Below are positions 1 to 7,959 of a stretch of 17,170 nt of DNA, in pieces. Both the position numbers and the translations under genes were made by a program. A model generated the notes under the pieces. That model worked only from the letters and a program-made list of their open reading frames with translations, was not told the origin of the DNA and did not search any database. This stretch comes from Eubacteriales Family XIII. Incertae Sedis bacterium (GTDB taxonomy: Bacteria > Bacillota > Clostridia > Peptostreptococcales > Anaerovoracaceae), in NCBI GenBank assembly GCA_031276775.1, contig JAISML010000170.1:1-17170 (forward strand), written 5' to 3'. Position 1 is the first letter of the stretch. Each line of letters starts with the position of its first letter.

Positions 1-876
1 CAGCCGACGGAGCAGAGTGACGACGCTTACCTGACCGCCATCGATCTCGCCGTCAAAGGCGGCGCGAAAGTGATTGTATTCCCGGGCTATCTCTTTGAAG
101 TTCCGGTTTATGTGGCGCAGGATCGCTATCCCGACGTCAAATTTATTCTTTTGGACGGAGAGCCGCATGACGCGGATCACACATACCGGACAAATGACAA
201 CGCGGTGGGAATCCTCTACCGGGAAGATGAAGCAGGCTTCCTCGCGGGCTATGCGGCGGTGAAAGACGGCAACCGCAGGCTCGGGTTCCTGGGTGGCATG
301 GCGGTTCCTTCCGTGGTGCGTTTCGGCTACGGCTTTGTGGAAGGCGCCGAGTATGCCGCGCAGGAGCTCGGTCTCGACGCCGGCGCCGTTTCCGTCCATT
401 ACAATTACACCGGCGCTTTCGCCGCCACGCCCGAAGCGCAAGCCCTTGCGGCGTCCTGGTACAATGCCGGCGTCGAAGTCATCTTTGCCTGCGGCGGCGC
501 GGTCGGCAATTCGGTCATGGCGGCGGCCGAGCAGGCGGACAAAAAGGTCATCGGCGTCGACGTCGATCAATCCGGCGAATCCGACACGGTGATCACGTCC
601 GCAATCAAAGGCATAGACGCATCGGTTTACGCGTGCATTGCACAGTATTACGAAGGCAAGTTCCCCGGCGGCCGTACCTTGACGCTTGCGGCGGACAACG
701 ACGGCGTGGGGCTTTCGATGAATGCGTCGAAATTTGACGCATTCATCCAAGCGGATTATGACGCGATCTACGCGAAGCTTGCGTCGAAAAGCATTTCGCT
801 TGCGGAGGAACTTGCGGAAAACGGCAGTCCGTCCAAACTCCCCGTCGGGATCGTGGAAATAACGGAGATCGATTAA
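1..876 (+). CDS. BMP family nucleoside-binding lipoprotein (5' truncated)
   Basis: Extracytoplasmic substrate-binding protein of a nucleoside ABC importer, of the BmpA/Med/NupN type. The reading frame is open from base 1, so the N-terminus with signal peptide and lipobox lies outside the window; 291 residues remain. Family-like stretches are visible: GGAKVIVFPGY near the start, FLGGMAVPSVVRFGYGF around residues 95-110, and IFACGGAVGNSVMAAAEQ followed by VIGVDVDQS around 160-190, which matches the hinge and purine-binding part of the fold. The ATPase gene starts 10 bases after the stop, and two permeases follow, the usual bmp-ATPase-permease-permease order. Family assignment is firm. The exact substrate (guanosine, other nucleosides or an analogue) cannot be read from the sequence. 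Confidence 0.93.
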   Translation, partial: QPTEQSDDAYLTAIDLAVKGGAKVIVFPGYLFEVPVYVAQDRYPDVKFILLDGEPHDADHTYRTNDNAVGILYREDEAGFLAGYAAVKDGNRRLGFLGGMAVPSVVRFGYGFVEGAEYAAQELGLDAGAVSVHYNYTGAFAATPEAQALAASWYNAGVEVIFACGGAVGNSVMAAAEQADKKVIGVDVDQSGESDTVITSAIKGIDASVYACIAQYYEGKFPGGRTLTLAADNDGVGLSMNASKFDAFIQADYDAIYAKLASKSISLAEELAENGSPSKLPVGIVEITEID

Positions 877-886
877 GAAAGCGCCG

Positions 887-2437
887 ATGGAATTCATCAT
901 CGAAATGTGCGGAATCACCAAAGAATTCCCGGGCGTCGTCGCCAACGACGACGTCACACTGCAACTCGGGAAAGGTGAAATACATGCCCTGCTCGGCGAA
1001 AACGGCGCGGGGAAATCCACGTTGATGAGCGTCCTGTTCGGGTTGTACCGTCCCGAAAAAGGCGTGATCAAAATAAAAGGCGAACCGGTAAAGATCCAAG
1101 GGCCGAATGACGCGACGCGTTTTGGGATCGGCATGGTGCATCAGCATTTCAAATTGATCCATAACTTTACGGCGCTTGAAAACATCGTTTTGGGTGTTGA
1201 GACCACGGAAAAAGGGATGTTGCGGTTGGACGGGGCGCGGGAACGGATCCGGGAACTGTCCGATCGCTATCATTTGCATGTGGCGCTCGACGCCCGGATT
1301 TCCGATGTTACGGTCGGCATGCAGCAGCGCGTCGAAATACTGAAGATGCTGTACCGGGAAAATGAGATTCTGATCTTTGACGAGCCGACCGCGGTCCTGA
1401 CCCCGCAGGAAACGGAAGGACTCATGGAAACCATGCGGGAGCTTGCCGCCGAAGGCAAATCCATTCTGTTTATCACACACAAATTGAATGAAATCAAAGC
1501 GGTCGCCGACAGGTGCACTGTCTTGCGCAAGGGGAGATGCGTCGCAGTCGTCGACGTGAAGGATGCATCGAAAGAAGATCTGTCCGAAATGATGGTGGGG
1601 CGCAGGGTCGGTCTTTCGATCCGAAAGACCGAGGCGAAGCCGGGCAAGGTGATTCTGGAAGCGGAGCATGTGACCGTAAAGAGCAGGACATCCGGCGTTG
1701 CACTCGTAAACGACGTATCGTTTCGCGTCCGCGAAGGGGAGATCGTCTGCGTCGCGGGCATTGACGGCAACGGTCAGAGTGAACTCGTGTACGCCCTGAC
1801 GGGCATGTCGCCGATCGACGCGGGCAGCATCCGTTTTGAGGGACGCGACATCACGGCCGACAGCGTACGCCGGCGCGGGATTGGCGGCATGGCGCACATT
1901 CCCGAGGATCGGCAAAAATACGGCTTGGTACTCGACTATGATCTCGCCTGCAATCTCGCGTTGCAGACGTATTTCACGCCACGGTTTTGCCGGGCGGGGT
2001 TTTTGAAATACAAGGAGATCTACCGGTATGCCGAGACCTTGATTGATCGGTTCGACATCAGAGGCGGCAGGGGCGCCGGGACGCCGGTGCGCGGCATGTC
2101 GGGCGGCAATCAGCAAAAGGCCATTGTCGCGCGGGAAATCGACAGGGATCCAAAACTCCTGATCGCCGTACAACCGACGCGGGGTCTCGATGTCGGCGCG
2201 ATCGAATACATCCATCGGCAGATCGTCGCAGAACGGGAGAGAGGCAAGGGCGTTTTGCTGATTTCCCTGGAACTGAGTGAAGTCATGGACGTCAGCGACC
2301 GCATTTTGGCGCTTTGCGCAGGACGGATTGTCGCCGATGTGCGTCCCGATGAAGTCAATTACCGGGAACTTGGTCTCTACATGTCCGGATCCAAAACGGA
2401 TATCGGGGAGGGGGATGCGTTCCGTGGAGAAGCTTAG
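887..2437 (+). CDS. Nucleoside ABC transporter ATP-binding protein (two NBDs)
   Basis: Cytoplasmic ATPase of the nucleoside importer, 516 residues with two fused nucleotide-binding domains, like B. subtilis NupO and RbsA-type sugar ATPases. Domain 1 has Walker A GENGAGKST at 37-45, a Q-loop region VHQHFK, a degenerate signature VGMQQRV at 143-149 and Walker B IFDEP with D165 and E166. Domain 2 has the degenerate P-loop GIDGNGQSE at 291-299, a good signature SGGNQQK at 405-411 and QPTRGLD at 429-435. A degenerate second P-loop and QPTRG in place of DEPT are, from memory, normal in this family, so they do not suggest damage. The start codon has only a weak ribosome binding site (AAGAAAG), which fits translational coupling to the gene 10 bases upstream. 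The end overlaps the next gene by 23 bases. Confidence 0.95.
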   Translation: MEFIIEMCGITKEFPGVVANDDVTLQLGKGEIHALLGENGAGKSTLMSVLFGLYRPEKGVIKIKGEPVKIQGPNDATRFGIGMVHQHFKLIHNFTALENIVLGVETTEKGMLRLDGARERIRELSDRYHLHVALDARISDVTVGMQQRVEILKMLYRENEILIFDEPTAVLTPQETEGLMETMRELAAEGKSILFITHKLNEIKAVADRCTVLRKGRCVAVVDVKDASKEDLSEMMVGRRVGLSIRKTEAKPGKVILEAEHVTVKSRTSGVALVNDVSFRVREGEIVCVAGIDGNGQSELVYALTGMSPIDAGSIRFEGRDITADSVRRRGIGGMAHIPEDRQKYGLVLDYDLACNLALQTYFTPRFCRAGFLKYKEIYRYAETLIDRFDIRGGRGAGTPVRGMSGGNQQKAIVAREIDRDPKLLIAVQPTRGLDVGAIEYIHRQIVAERERGKGVLLISLELSEVMDVSDRILALCAGRIVADVRPDEVNYRELGLYMSGSKTDIGEGDAFRGEA

Positions 2438-3563
2438 GCGGTTTGTCTCCGGCGATCACGCGTCGGACGCGCTGTCCTCGTTGATGGCAATCGCGGTCGG
2501 TCTCTTTGTCGGTTTTTTGATCCTGCTGTTCAGCAACCCTGCCCAGGCGCCCGCCGGGTTTGGCGCCGTATTGACCGGCGGGTTTTCCGACATGAAGAAC
2601 CTGGGGCAAACGCTGTATTTTGCCGTACCGATCATCCTGACAGGCCTGTCCGTGGCTTTCTCGATGAAGACAGGTCTCTTTAACATAGGCGCGTCCGGCC
2701 AGTTTGTCGTCGGCGCTTACGCCGCAATTCTCGTCGGTGTGAAATGCACTTTCCTGCCGGGGCACACGCATTGGATCGTCGCGCTTTTGGCGGCTTTGGC
2801 GGCGGGAGCGCTGTGGGGGGCGGTACCGGGACTGTTGAAAGCGTACCGCAATGTCAACGAGGTCATCACCTGCATTATGATGAATTACGTGGGCATGCAC
2901 CTTGTGAATTACCTGATCGTCCGGACGGTTTTTGACCCGTTGAAGAATCAGACGATGCGCGTCGCCGCCTCCGCAAATCTGCCCAAAATGGGCTTCGACG
3001 CGATATTTCGCGTCGGAAACAATGTCTCCGGCGCGAACAGCGGTGTTCTGGTCGCGCTCCTGATGGCGGTCGTTCTTTGGGTCATACTGCAAAAGACAAA
3101 ACTCGGGTATGAGTTGAAAGCCTGCGGCTTGAATGAAAAAGCGGCGCGGTACGCGGGCATCGACGCGCACAGCGGAATTGTCATATCCATGATGATTTCC
3201 GGGGCGATGGCGGGACTCGGTGGCGCGCTCCTGTATTTGTCCGGATCGGGCAACGGGATCAGCGTCGCGGATGTTTTGGCGAAAGAGGGATTCAACGGCA
3301 TTCCCGTGGCTTTGCTCGGACTGAATCATCCGATCGGCGTTGTGGCGGCGGGTTTGTTTGTTTCCTGTCTCACCGTGGGCGGCTTCAATATGCAGCTTTA
3401 CGAGTTCGCTCCGGAGGTGATCGAAATTATGATTGCCGTGATCATCTATTTCAGCGCGTTTGCGCTGTTGTTGCAAGGTTTCCTCCGATCACGGGGACAT
3501 CGCTTCCGTGCCAAAGCCGCTTCCGGAGCCTTTCTTGACGCGGAGGAGGCGAAACGGGAATGA
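2415..3563 (+). CDS. Nucleoside ABC transporter permease 1 (BPD_transp_2)
   Basis: Inner-membrane permease of the importer, 382 residues, similar in type to B. subtilis NupP. I start it at the ATG at 2415 because the strong GGGGAGGGGG ribosome binding site lies directly before it; the frame is open further upstream to 2277, but that part lies inside the ATPase gene and has no site. After a short cytoplasmic N-terminus (MRSVEKLRRF) there are about eight to ten hydrophobic segments. Family-like stretches include KTGLFNIGASGQFVVGAYAA, NVNEVITCIMMNYVG and the ATPase-contact loop GYELKACGLNEKAARYAGI. The 23-base overlap with the ATPase and the ATGA overlap with the second permease point to one coupled transcript. 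Confidence 0.94.
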   Translation: MRSVEKLRRFVSGDHASDALSSLMAIAVGLFVGFLILLFSNPAQAPAGFGAVLTGGFSDMKNLGQTLYFAVPIILTGLSVAFSMKTGLFNIGASGQFVVGAYAAILVGVKCTFLPGHTHWIVALLAALAAGALWGAVPGLLKAYRNVNEVITCIMMNYVGMHLVNYLIVRTVFDPLKNQTMRVAASANLPKMGFDAIFRVGNNVSGANSGVLVALLMAVVLWVILQKTKLGYELKACGLNEKAARYAGIDAHSGIVISMMISGAMAGLGGALLYLSGSGNGISVADVLAKEGFNGIPVALLGLNHPIGVVAAGLFVSCLTVGGFNMQLYEFAPEVIEIMIAVIIYFSAFALLLQGFLRSRGHRFRAKAASGAFLDAEEAKRE

Positions 3564-4513
3564 ACACGGTATACTTCTTGGTTCAACAGACGATGTTCTT
3601 TTCCGTTCCGTTGCTTCTTGTGGCGCTTGGCGGCATGTTTGCGGAACGCGGCGGCATCATCAATATTGCGCTTGAGGGTATCATGATCCTGGGCGCGTTC
3701 ACCGGCATTCTGTTTATTTCGACGTTTCAGGCGCAGATACCGGGGCAGACAATTCTGCTGCTTGCGATGATCGTGTCCGCCGCGACCGGCGTCCTGGTTT
3801 CCTTGGCGCATGCCTATGCCTCCGTCAACATGAAAGCGAACCAGATCATCAGCGGCACGGCGATCAACATGTTCGCCCCCGCCTTTGCGATCTACGTCGC
3901 GCGAATGATTGGAACCGTCCAACAGATTCCGTTTGTAAATGAATTCCGGATCGCACAGGCGCCCGGCTTGGGTTCCATTCCCCTGATCGGTCCGTTGTTC
4001 TTCCAAAACACTTACCTTTCGACGTATTTCGGCTTTCTGATTTTGATTTTGTCCCATGTCGCGCTGTACAGGACGCGCTTCGGTCTGCGTTTGCGCGCCT
4101 GCGGCGAGCATCCGCAAGCCGCCGCCTCCGTCGGGATCGATGTACGCAAAATGCGGTACGCGGGGACGATGATTTCCGGCGCGCTTGCCGGGGTGGGCGG
4201 ACTTGTGTTCATCATTCCGACGTCGACCCAGTTCAGCGCGACGGTTTCGGGTTACGGCTTTCTCGCGTTGGCGGTTTTGATCTTTGGGCAGTGGGATCCG
4301 CGCCGCATTTTGGGGGCGGCATTCTTCTTTGGATTCATGAAAACGATCGCTGCGGCGTATTCGGGCATACCGTTCATGCAGACTCTGCCGATACCGGGCA
4401 GCATTTACAAAATGATCCCGTATCTCGCGACACTGATCGTGTTGGCGTTTTCTTCAAAACAGTCCGGGGCGCCAAAAGCGGCAGGAATTCCCTACGATCA
4501 AGGCGGCAGATGA
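3560..4513 (+). CDS. Nucleoside ABC transporter permease 2 (BPD_transp_2)
   Basis: Second membrane subunit, 317 residues, NupQ-like. Its ATG overlaps the stop of the first permease (ATGA), with GGAGGAGG about ten bases upstream. The start region FAERGGIINIALEGIMILGAF matches the family's conserved first membrane segment, and GLRLRACGEHPQAAASVGI is the loop that contacts the ATPase, parallel to GYELKACGLNEKAARYAGI in its partner. Eight or so hydrophobic segments are visible. The two permeases would form a heterodimer on the two-domain ATPase. This is the last gene of the nucleoside block; a promoter for the next operon begins 33 bases after the stop. No convincing terminator with a T-run is seen in between, so some read-through is possible. 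Confidence 0.94.
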   Translation: MNTVYFLVQQTMFFSVPLLLVALGGMFAERGGIINIALEGIMILGAFTGILFISTFQAQIPGQTILLLAMIVSAATGVLVSLAHAYASVNMKANQIISGTAINMFAPAFAIYVARMIGTVQQIPFVNEFRIAQAPGLGSIPLIGPLFFQNTYLSTYFGFLILILSHVALYRTRFGLRLRACGEHPQAAASVGIDVRKMRYAGTMISGALAGVGGLVFIIPTSTQFSATVSGYGFLALAVLIFGQWDPRRILGAAFFFGFMKTIAAAYSGIPFMQTLPIPGSIYKMIPYLATLIVLAFSSKQSGAPKAAGIPYDQGGR

Positions 4514-4545
4514 ACGGACGGATGTTCTGCGGCGCAACGGCGCTC

Positions 4546-4574
4546 TTGTCTCCGCGGGAAGAACGATGTATAAT
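4546..4574 (+). promoter_or_regulatory. Sigma-A-like promoter of the zinc operon
   Basis: TTGTCT at 4546-4551 and a perfect TATAAT at 4569-4574 are 17 bases apart, and TG lies directly before the -10 box. Transcription would start near 4581, leaving a leader of about 120 bases before the first gene. I looked for a Zur/Fur-type inverted repeat over or beside it and found none that is convincing. Confidence 0.7.
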
Positions 4575-4613
4575 GAAATTGTGGTTTTATTCGTCGGAGG
4601 GCTTTTGTCTTCG

Positions 4614-4733
4614 ATGCGGGTTTGCACGGATGAACGGATCTGCGCCGTTCGCGGCGTGTGTTTTGATATAGGCGGGGATCGTTTGACACAGGAATGGGAA
4701 TGCGGATGTTCGAATCCATTCGGAAGATCATGA
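4614..4733 (+). CDS. Possible 39-residue Cys-rich leader peptide
   Basis: A short frame starts at ATG 4614, 12 bases after GGAGGG at 4596-4601, which is longer than the ideal spacing. It would encode 39 residues with Cys at positions 4, 10, 16, 30 and 32, the last two in an ECGC motif. Its TGA at 4731-4733 overlaps an in-frame ATG (4730) of the small membrane protein gene as ATGA. It runs through the leader hairpin. It lies downstream of a good promoter and could couple translation or sense cysteine or metal state, but an open frame this short can occur by chance and it overlaps the best start of the next gene. I treat it as speculative. Confidence 0.2.
   Translation: MRVCTDERICAVRGVCFDIGGDRLTQEWECGCSNPFGRS
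4641..4664 (+). terminator. UUCG hairpin with T-run in zinc operon leader
   Basis: CGCCG at 4643-4647 and CGGCG at 4652-4656 pair perfectly around a TTCG loop, the very stable UUCG tetraloop; two G-T pairs extend the stem. The sequence TGTTTTGATA follows, with TTTT at 4661-4664. It lies about 60-80 bases after the predicted transcription start and before the first gene. It could be an intrinsic attenuator, or only a stabilising hairpin; the T-run is short and offset. Confidence 0.4.
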
Positions 4734-5038
4734 CAGGGCGGAGTGCAAGGCGGACGGTTGCGGCGGTCGTCGTTCTGTGCATCGTCGCGTTGTTGCTCGC
4801 CTCCGCGTTGCTCATGATAACCCACACCCATCACGGTTGCAACCTGCAGCCGTGCGCCGTCTGCGTCAAGATCGAAAGTCTCCTTGCGATCCTCAAGACC
4901 GTTGCCTCCGTCTTTGCGCTGTGCGCGGGGTTGTTCCCGCTCTCCGCGCTTCTGCGCGTCCGCTGTGGATTTTTGACCGATCCGGATCGATGCGGACGGC
5001 GTACGCTTTTCTCCCAGGGAATCCGTCTGAACATTTGA
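4700..5038 (+). CDS. Small membrane protein with His/Cys cluster
   Basis: Unnamed protein of 112 residues with two hydrophobic segments (about 19-40 and 61-86). Between them is HTHHGCNLQPCAVCVKIE, with H42, H44, H45, C47, C52 and C55, a set that could bind a soft metal such as zinc. The polar tail is short and contains two more Cys. From memory, small membrane proteins with similar H-x-C-x4-C-x2-C linkers occur beside zinc ABC transporters in Clostridia, which fits its place as first gene of this operon; a direct role in zinc binding or sensing is inference. ATGs at 4694, 4700, 4706 and 4730 are in frame; I prefer 4700, which has AGGAA five bases upstream. Confidence 0.65.
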   Translation: MRMFESIRKIMTGRSARRTVAAVVVLCIVALLLASALLMITHTHHGCNLQPCAVCVKIESLLAILKTVASVFALCAGLFPLSALLRVRCGFLTDPDRCGRRTLFSQGIRLNI

Positions 5039-5104
5039 ATCCGACCGCGCAGGCTTTGCCGATCGTGTCGTCGACGCCGTTTTCCGTATGGCAGGTGTCT
5101 GATT

Positions 5105-5139
5105 GCGCGACGTTTGCGGCGACGCCGCCAACGTCGCGC
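5105..5139 (+). other. Strong 16-bp stem-loop between zinc operon genes
   Basis: The arms 5105-5120 and 5124-5139 are complementary at 15 of 16 positions (one T/C mismatch at 5115/5129) around a three-base loop. No T-run follows, so it is not a standard terminator. It sits in the 210-base gap before the binding-protein gene, where otherwise I see no gene. It may stabilise or process the mRNA so that the binding protein is made in excess; that role is inference. Confidence 0.6.
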
Positions 5140-5248
5140 GTGTTGACGGCGCGCGGCGCTGTTGCGATCAATGCGGGGAGCGTTCGCCGAAATGAAGCGC
5201 AACGCGGATGAAAACGATGTTCGGCCGCTGCGGCGGCAGGAGGTGTTG

Positions 5249-6289
5249 ATGATGATGAACATACGACAGTCAATGATGAAAAACCGAAAGACGGTGCGAT
5301 CGCTTGCGGCGCTTGCCACCGTCGCCATGGTTTCACTTTTGTTTGCGGCCTGCGGATCCGGTTCGGACGATAAAGATGCGCGGACGGAGGATAAGACGGA
5401 CGGCAAACTCAATGTGGTCGCCACCATATTCCCCGAATACGATTTTGCGAGAGCCGTCGGAGGGGATTTGGCGGAGATTACGATGCTGATGGATCCGGGC
5501 GCCGGAGTGCATAATTTCGATCCGTCCCCGTCGGACATCATGGCCATCGAGCATGCCGACGTGTTTCTTTACATTGGCGGGGAAAGCGATGAATGGGTGG
5601 ACGACATCCTCGAATCGACGGATACTTCCGGAACGGAGGTGGTGCGTCTGATGGACTATGTGGACGGCGTGGAGGAAGAATTGAAAGAAGGCATGGAGCC
5701 CGAAGAGGAGGAAGAAAGCGCGGAAGACGAAGAGGGCGAAGGGCACGACGGGGAGGAACCGGAATACGACGAACACATTTGGGTTTCCCCGAAAAATGCG
5801 ATCGCGCTCATCGGCGTAATCGCGGACGTGATGGGCAAAAAAGACAGCGCCAACGCGGACGCGTATCAAACCAATGCGGCTGCGTACAAAGCGGAGTTGG
5901 AATTGATCGACGCGCAGTTTGGGGAGATCGTCAAGAGTGGGGCGCGGAAAAAAATCGTCGTCGCGGATCGCTTCCCGTTCCGCTACTTTGTCGATCAATA
6001 CGGGCTTGATTACGCAGCGGCTTTCATCGGATGCAGCGATCAGACGGACGCAGGTCCCAAGACCATCGCTTACCTGATCGATACCGTAAAAAAGGAAAGC
6101 ATTCCTTACGTTTATCATGTGGAATTGAGCAATCGGAACGTGGCAGGAGCCATATGCGAACAGACGGGCGCCGGGATGCTGCAACTCAATTCGGGCGAAA
6201 ATGTCACAAAGGAGGATTTCGACGCCGGCGTCACCTATGTCGATCTGATGAAACGGAACGCCGAGAACTTAAAAAAAGGTCTGTATTGA
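5249..6289 (+). CDS. znuA: Metal (zinc) ABC transporter substrate-binding lipoprotein
   Basis: Binding protein of cluster A-I metal importers, 346 residues. I start at ATG 5249 because AGGAGG (5238-5243) lies five bases before it; ATG 5252 is equally possible. The frame is open upstream to 5162 without a site. A basic N-terminus and hydrophobic stretch end in the lipobox LFAAC with C35, so the mature protein is membrane-anchored. Likely metal ligands are H88 in GVHNFDPSPSD and H176 in DEHIWVSP. The third His of classical ZnuA is replaced by DRFPFRYF (D240 onward), followed by YHVELSN, a variant I recall from clostridial homologues. Between residues 141 and 176 is a loop with 21 acidic residues out of 35 and few His, unlike the His-rich loop of Gram-negative ZnuA. 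Zinc is most likely; manganese cannot be excluded. Confidence 0.9.
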   Translation: MMMNIRQSMMKNRKTVRSLAALATVAMVSLLFAACGSGSDDKDARTEDKTDGKLNVVATIFPEYDFARAVGGDLAEITMLMDPGAGVHNFDPSPSDIMAIEHADVFLYIGGESDEWVDDILESTDTSGTEVVRLMDYVDGVEEELKEGMEPEEEEESAEDEEGEGHDGEEPEYDEHIWVSPKNAIALIGVIADVMGKKDSANADAYQTNAAAYKAELELIDAQFGEIVKSGARKKIVVADRFPFRYFVDQYGLDYAAAFIGCSDQTDAGPKTIAYLIDTVKKESIPYVYHVELSNRNVAGAICEQTGAGMLQLNSGENVTKEDFDAGVTYVDLMKRNAENLKKGLY

Positions 6290-6388
6290 GCGGAATCCGG
6301 CGCGCGGACAAAGCGGAGCGTTCGGACGGGGAGGAATGATTTCGGGAATGGAAGCAGGAAGATACGGGAAAGCGGGAAGAGGCCCTGC

Positions 6389-7120
6389 ATGATGAAAGAG
6401 ACGGTTTTGTCCTGTGACGGGATATCGGTAAAATACGACGCCGGATACGCGGTTCGCGACGTCGGATTTTCCGTCGAGGCGGGCGATTGCCTGTGCATCG
6501 TCGGAGAAAACGGATCGGGGAAGTCCACCCTGATGAAAGCCTTGCTTGGACTGATTCCGGTACAGGGCGGACGGGTGCGGTTTGACGGGCCGAAGAAAAA
6601 CGAGATCGGTTATTTGGCGCAGCAGACCGTCGTGCAAAAGGATTTCCCCGCCAACGTGACGGAAGTGGTGCTCTCCGGACGCATGGGCAGACACGGGTTC
6701 ATGCCGTTCTATTCGAAGAAAGACAGGGCAGCTGCCGGGGAAAAATTGCGTTTGCTGAACGCGGATCACCTCGCGGACAAATCCTACCGGGATCTCTCCG
6801 GCGGACAGCAGCAGCGTGTACTTTTGGCGCGCGCTCTCTGCGCGACGGAGAAAATGCTCTTCCTCGACGAACCCGTCACGGGTCTGGATCCTTTGATGTC
6901 CGCCGAACTGTACACTCTGCTTTCCGATTTGAACGGCAAAGGACTGACCATCGTCATGATCTCCCATGATGTAAAGAGCGCGGTTCGGATCGGCAACAAG
7001 ATCCTGCACCTGCGAACCTGCCCGCTGTTCTTCGGAGCGACCGACGATTATTGCAGATCGGAAGCGGGACAAACCATGCTGGAGAAGGGGCGTTTTGCTG
7101 CGGAGGCGCATCATGTTTGA
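6389..7120 (+). CDS. znuC: Zinc ABC transporter ATP-binding protein
   Basis: Cytoplasmic ATPase of the metal importer, 243 residues. Walker A GENGSGKST is at 39-47, the signature LSGGQQQR at 136-143, Walker B LFLDEP with D160 and E161, and the switch His in ISHD at H193. All key residues are present, so it should be active. The size and the Q-loop region IGYLAQQT match ZnuC/AdcC and MntB-type ATPases. Translation starts at ATG 6389 or 6392 with AAGAGG six bases upstream of the first. About 100 bases separate it from the binding-protein gene, and its stop overlaps the start of the permease gene by eight bases. Zinc rather than manganese is inferred from the neighbours. Confidence 0.94.
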   Translation: MMKETVLSCDGISVKYDAGYAVRDVGFSVEAGDCLCIVGENGSGKSTLMKALLGLIPVQGGRVRFDGPKKNEIGYLAQQTVVQKDFPANVTEVVLSGRMGRHGFMPFYSKKDRAAAGEKLRLLNADHLADKSYRDLSGGQQQRVLLARALCATEKMLFLDEPVTGLDPLMSAELYTLLSDLNGKGLTIVMISHDVKSAVRIGNKILHLRTCPLFFGATDDYCRSEAGQTMLEKGRFAAEAHHV

Positions 7121-7958
7121 ACTGCTCAGAGAACTGTTTTCTTTTGATTTTATTGTAAGAGCGCTGATCGTGGGCGTCTTTGTGGCATTGTGCGCGGCGC
7201 TTTTGGGCGTCAGTCTTGTGCTGAAACGCTATTCGATGATCGGAGACGGTCTGTCCCACGTAGGCTTTGGCACACTGGCGATCGCCATGTCCTTGGGCTT
7301 GGCGCCTCTTCAGGTGTCGATACCCCTGGTGCTCTTGGCAGCGTTTTTGCTCCTGCGCATCAGCGAAAGCAGCAAGATCAAGGGAGACGCCGCGATCGCG
7401 CTCATTTCGAGCAGCGCTTTGGCGATCGGCGTTCTCGTCATCTCCCTGACGACGGGGTTGAACGCGGATGTGTGCAACTATATGTTCGGCAGCATTCTCG
7501 CGATGAAGATGGGCGATCTGTATGTGAGCGTGGCTGCGGCCGTTGTGGTACTCGTGCTGTATATCCTGTTTTACAACAAGATATTCGCCATCACCTTCGA
7601 TGAGCAGTTCGCGAGGGCGACGGGCGTTCGGGCGGGTCTGTACAACATGTTGATCGCATTTTTGACGGCCCTCATCATCGTGGTTGGCATGCGCATGATG
7701 GGAGCGATGCTCATATCGAGTCTGATCATCTTTCCCGCCCTGTCGTCGATGCGCGCATTCGGCAGTTTCAAACGGGTGGTGATCTGCTCCGCGGTTTTGT
7801 CCGTGCTGTGCTTTTTTGTCGGCTTGGTCGTGTCTTTCGTGTTCGACGCGCCGACGGGCGCGAGCATCGTCATCGTAAATCTGGCGGCATTTTGCCTGTT
7901 CGCTTTGGTTGGTTTTGTTCGCAGGCGCTTCTTGCTTGCGACGCATGGGGAGGTGTGA
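7113..7958 (+). CDS. znuB: Zinc ABC transporter permease (ABC-3 family)
   Basis: Integral membrane subunit, 281 residues with about eight hydrophobic segments. I take ATG 7113 (MFELLREL), seven bases after CGGAG, rather than the in-frame codon at 7095, which has no ribosome binding site. Typical ABC-3 stretches are SLVLKRYSMIGDGLSHVGFG near the N-terminus, SSALAIGVLVISL in the middle, and MRMMGAMLISSLIIFPA, which contributes to the translocation path. It overlaps znuC by eight bases and the next gene begins immediately after its stop, so the block is clearly co-transcribed. It would pair as a homodimer with two ZnuC subunits. Confidence 0.94.
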   Translation: MFELLRELFSFDFIVRALIVGVFVALCAALLGVSLVLKRYSMIGDGLSHVGFGTLAIAMSLGLAPLQVSIPLVLLAAFLLLRISESSKIKGDAAIALISSSALAIGVLVISLTTGLNADVCNYMFGSILAMKMGDLYVSVAAAVVVLVLYILFYNKIFAITFDEQFARATGVRAGLYNMLIAFLTALIIVVGMRMMGAMLISSLIIFPALSSMRAFGSFKRVVICSAVLSVLCFFVGLVVSFVFDAPTGASIVIVNLAAFCLFALVGFVRRRFLLATHGEV

Positions 7959-7959
7959 G

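Noticed and set aside
743..2215. Long minus-strand open frame opposite the nucleoside ATPase
   Set aside because: Antisense shadow of a gene with complete ATPase motifs; no domain or membrane pattern of its own.
4540..4700. Zur or Fur box at the zinc operon promoter
   Set aside because: Only a loose ATAA...TTAT symmetry is seen; no 7-1-7-type inverted repeat. Regulation by zinc is expected but not shown here.
4703..4720. tRNA T-arm-like sequence GTTCGAATCC
   Set aside because: The flanking bases do not form the T stem and there is no acceptor or anticodon arm nearby; it is inside a coding frame.
6336..6392. 18-codon mini-ORF ending on the znuC start
   Set aside because: Its ribosome binding site lies one base from the ATG, too close to work, and the peptide shows nothing distinctive.
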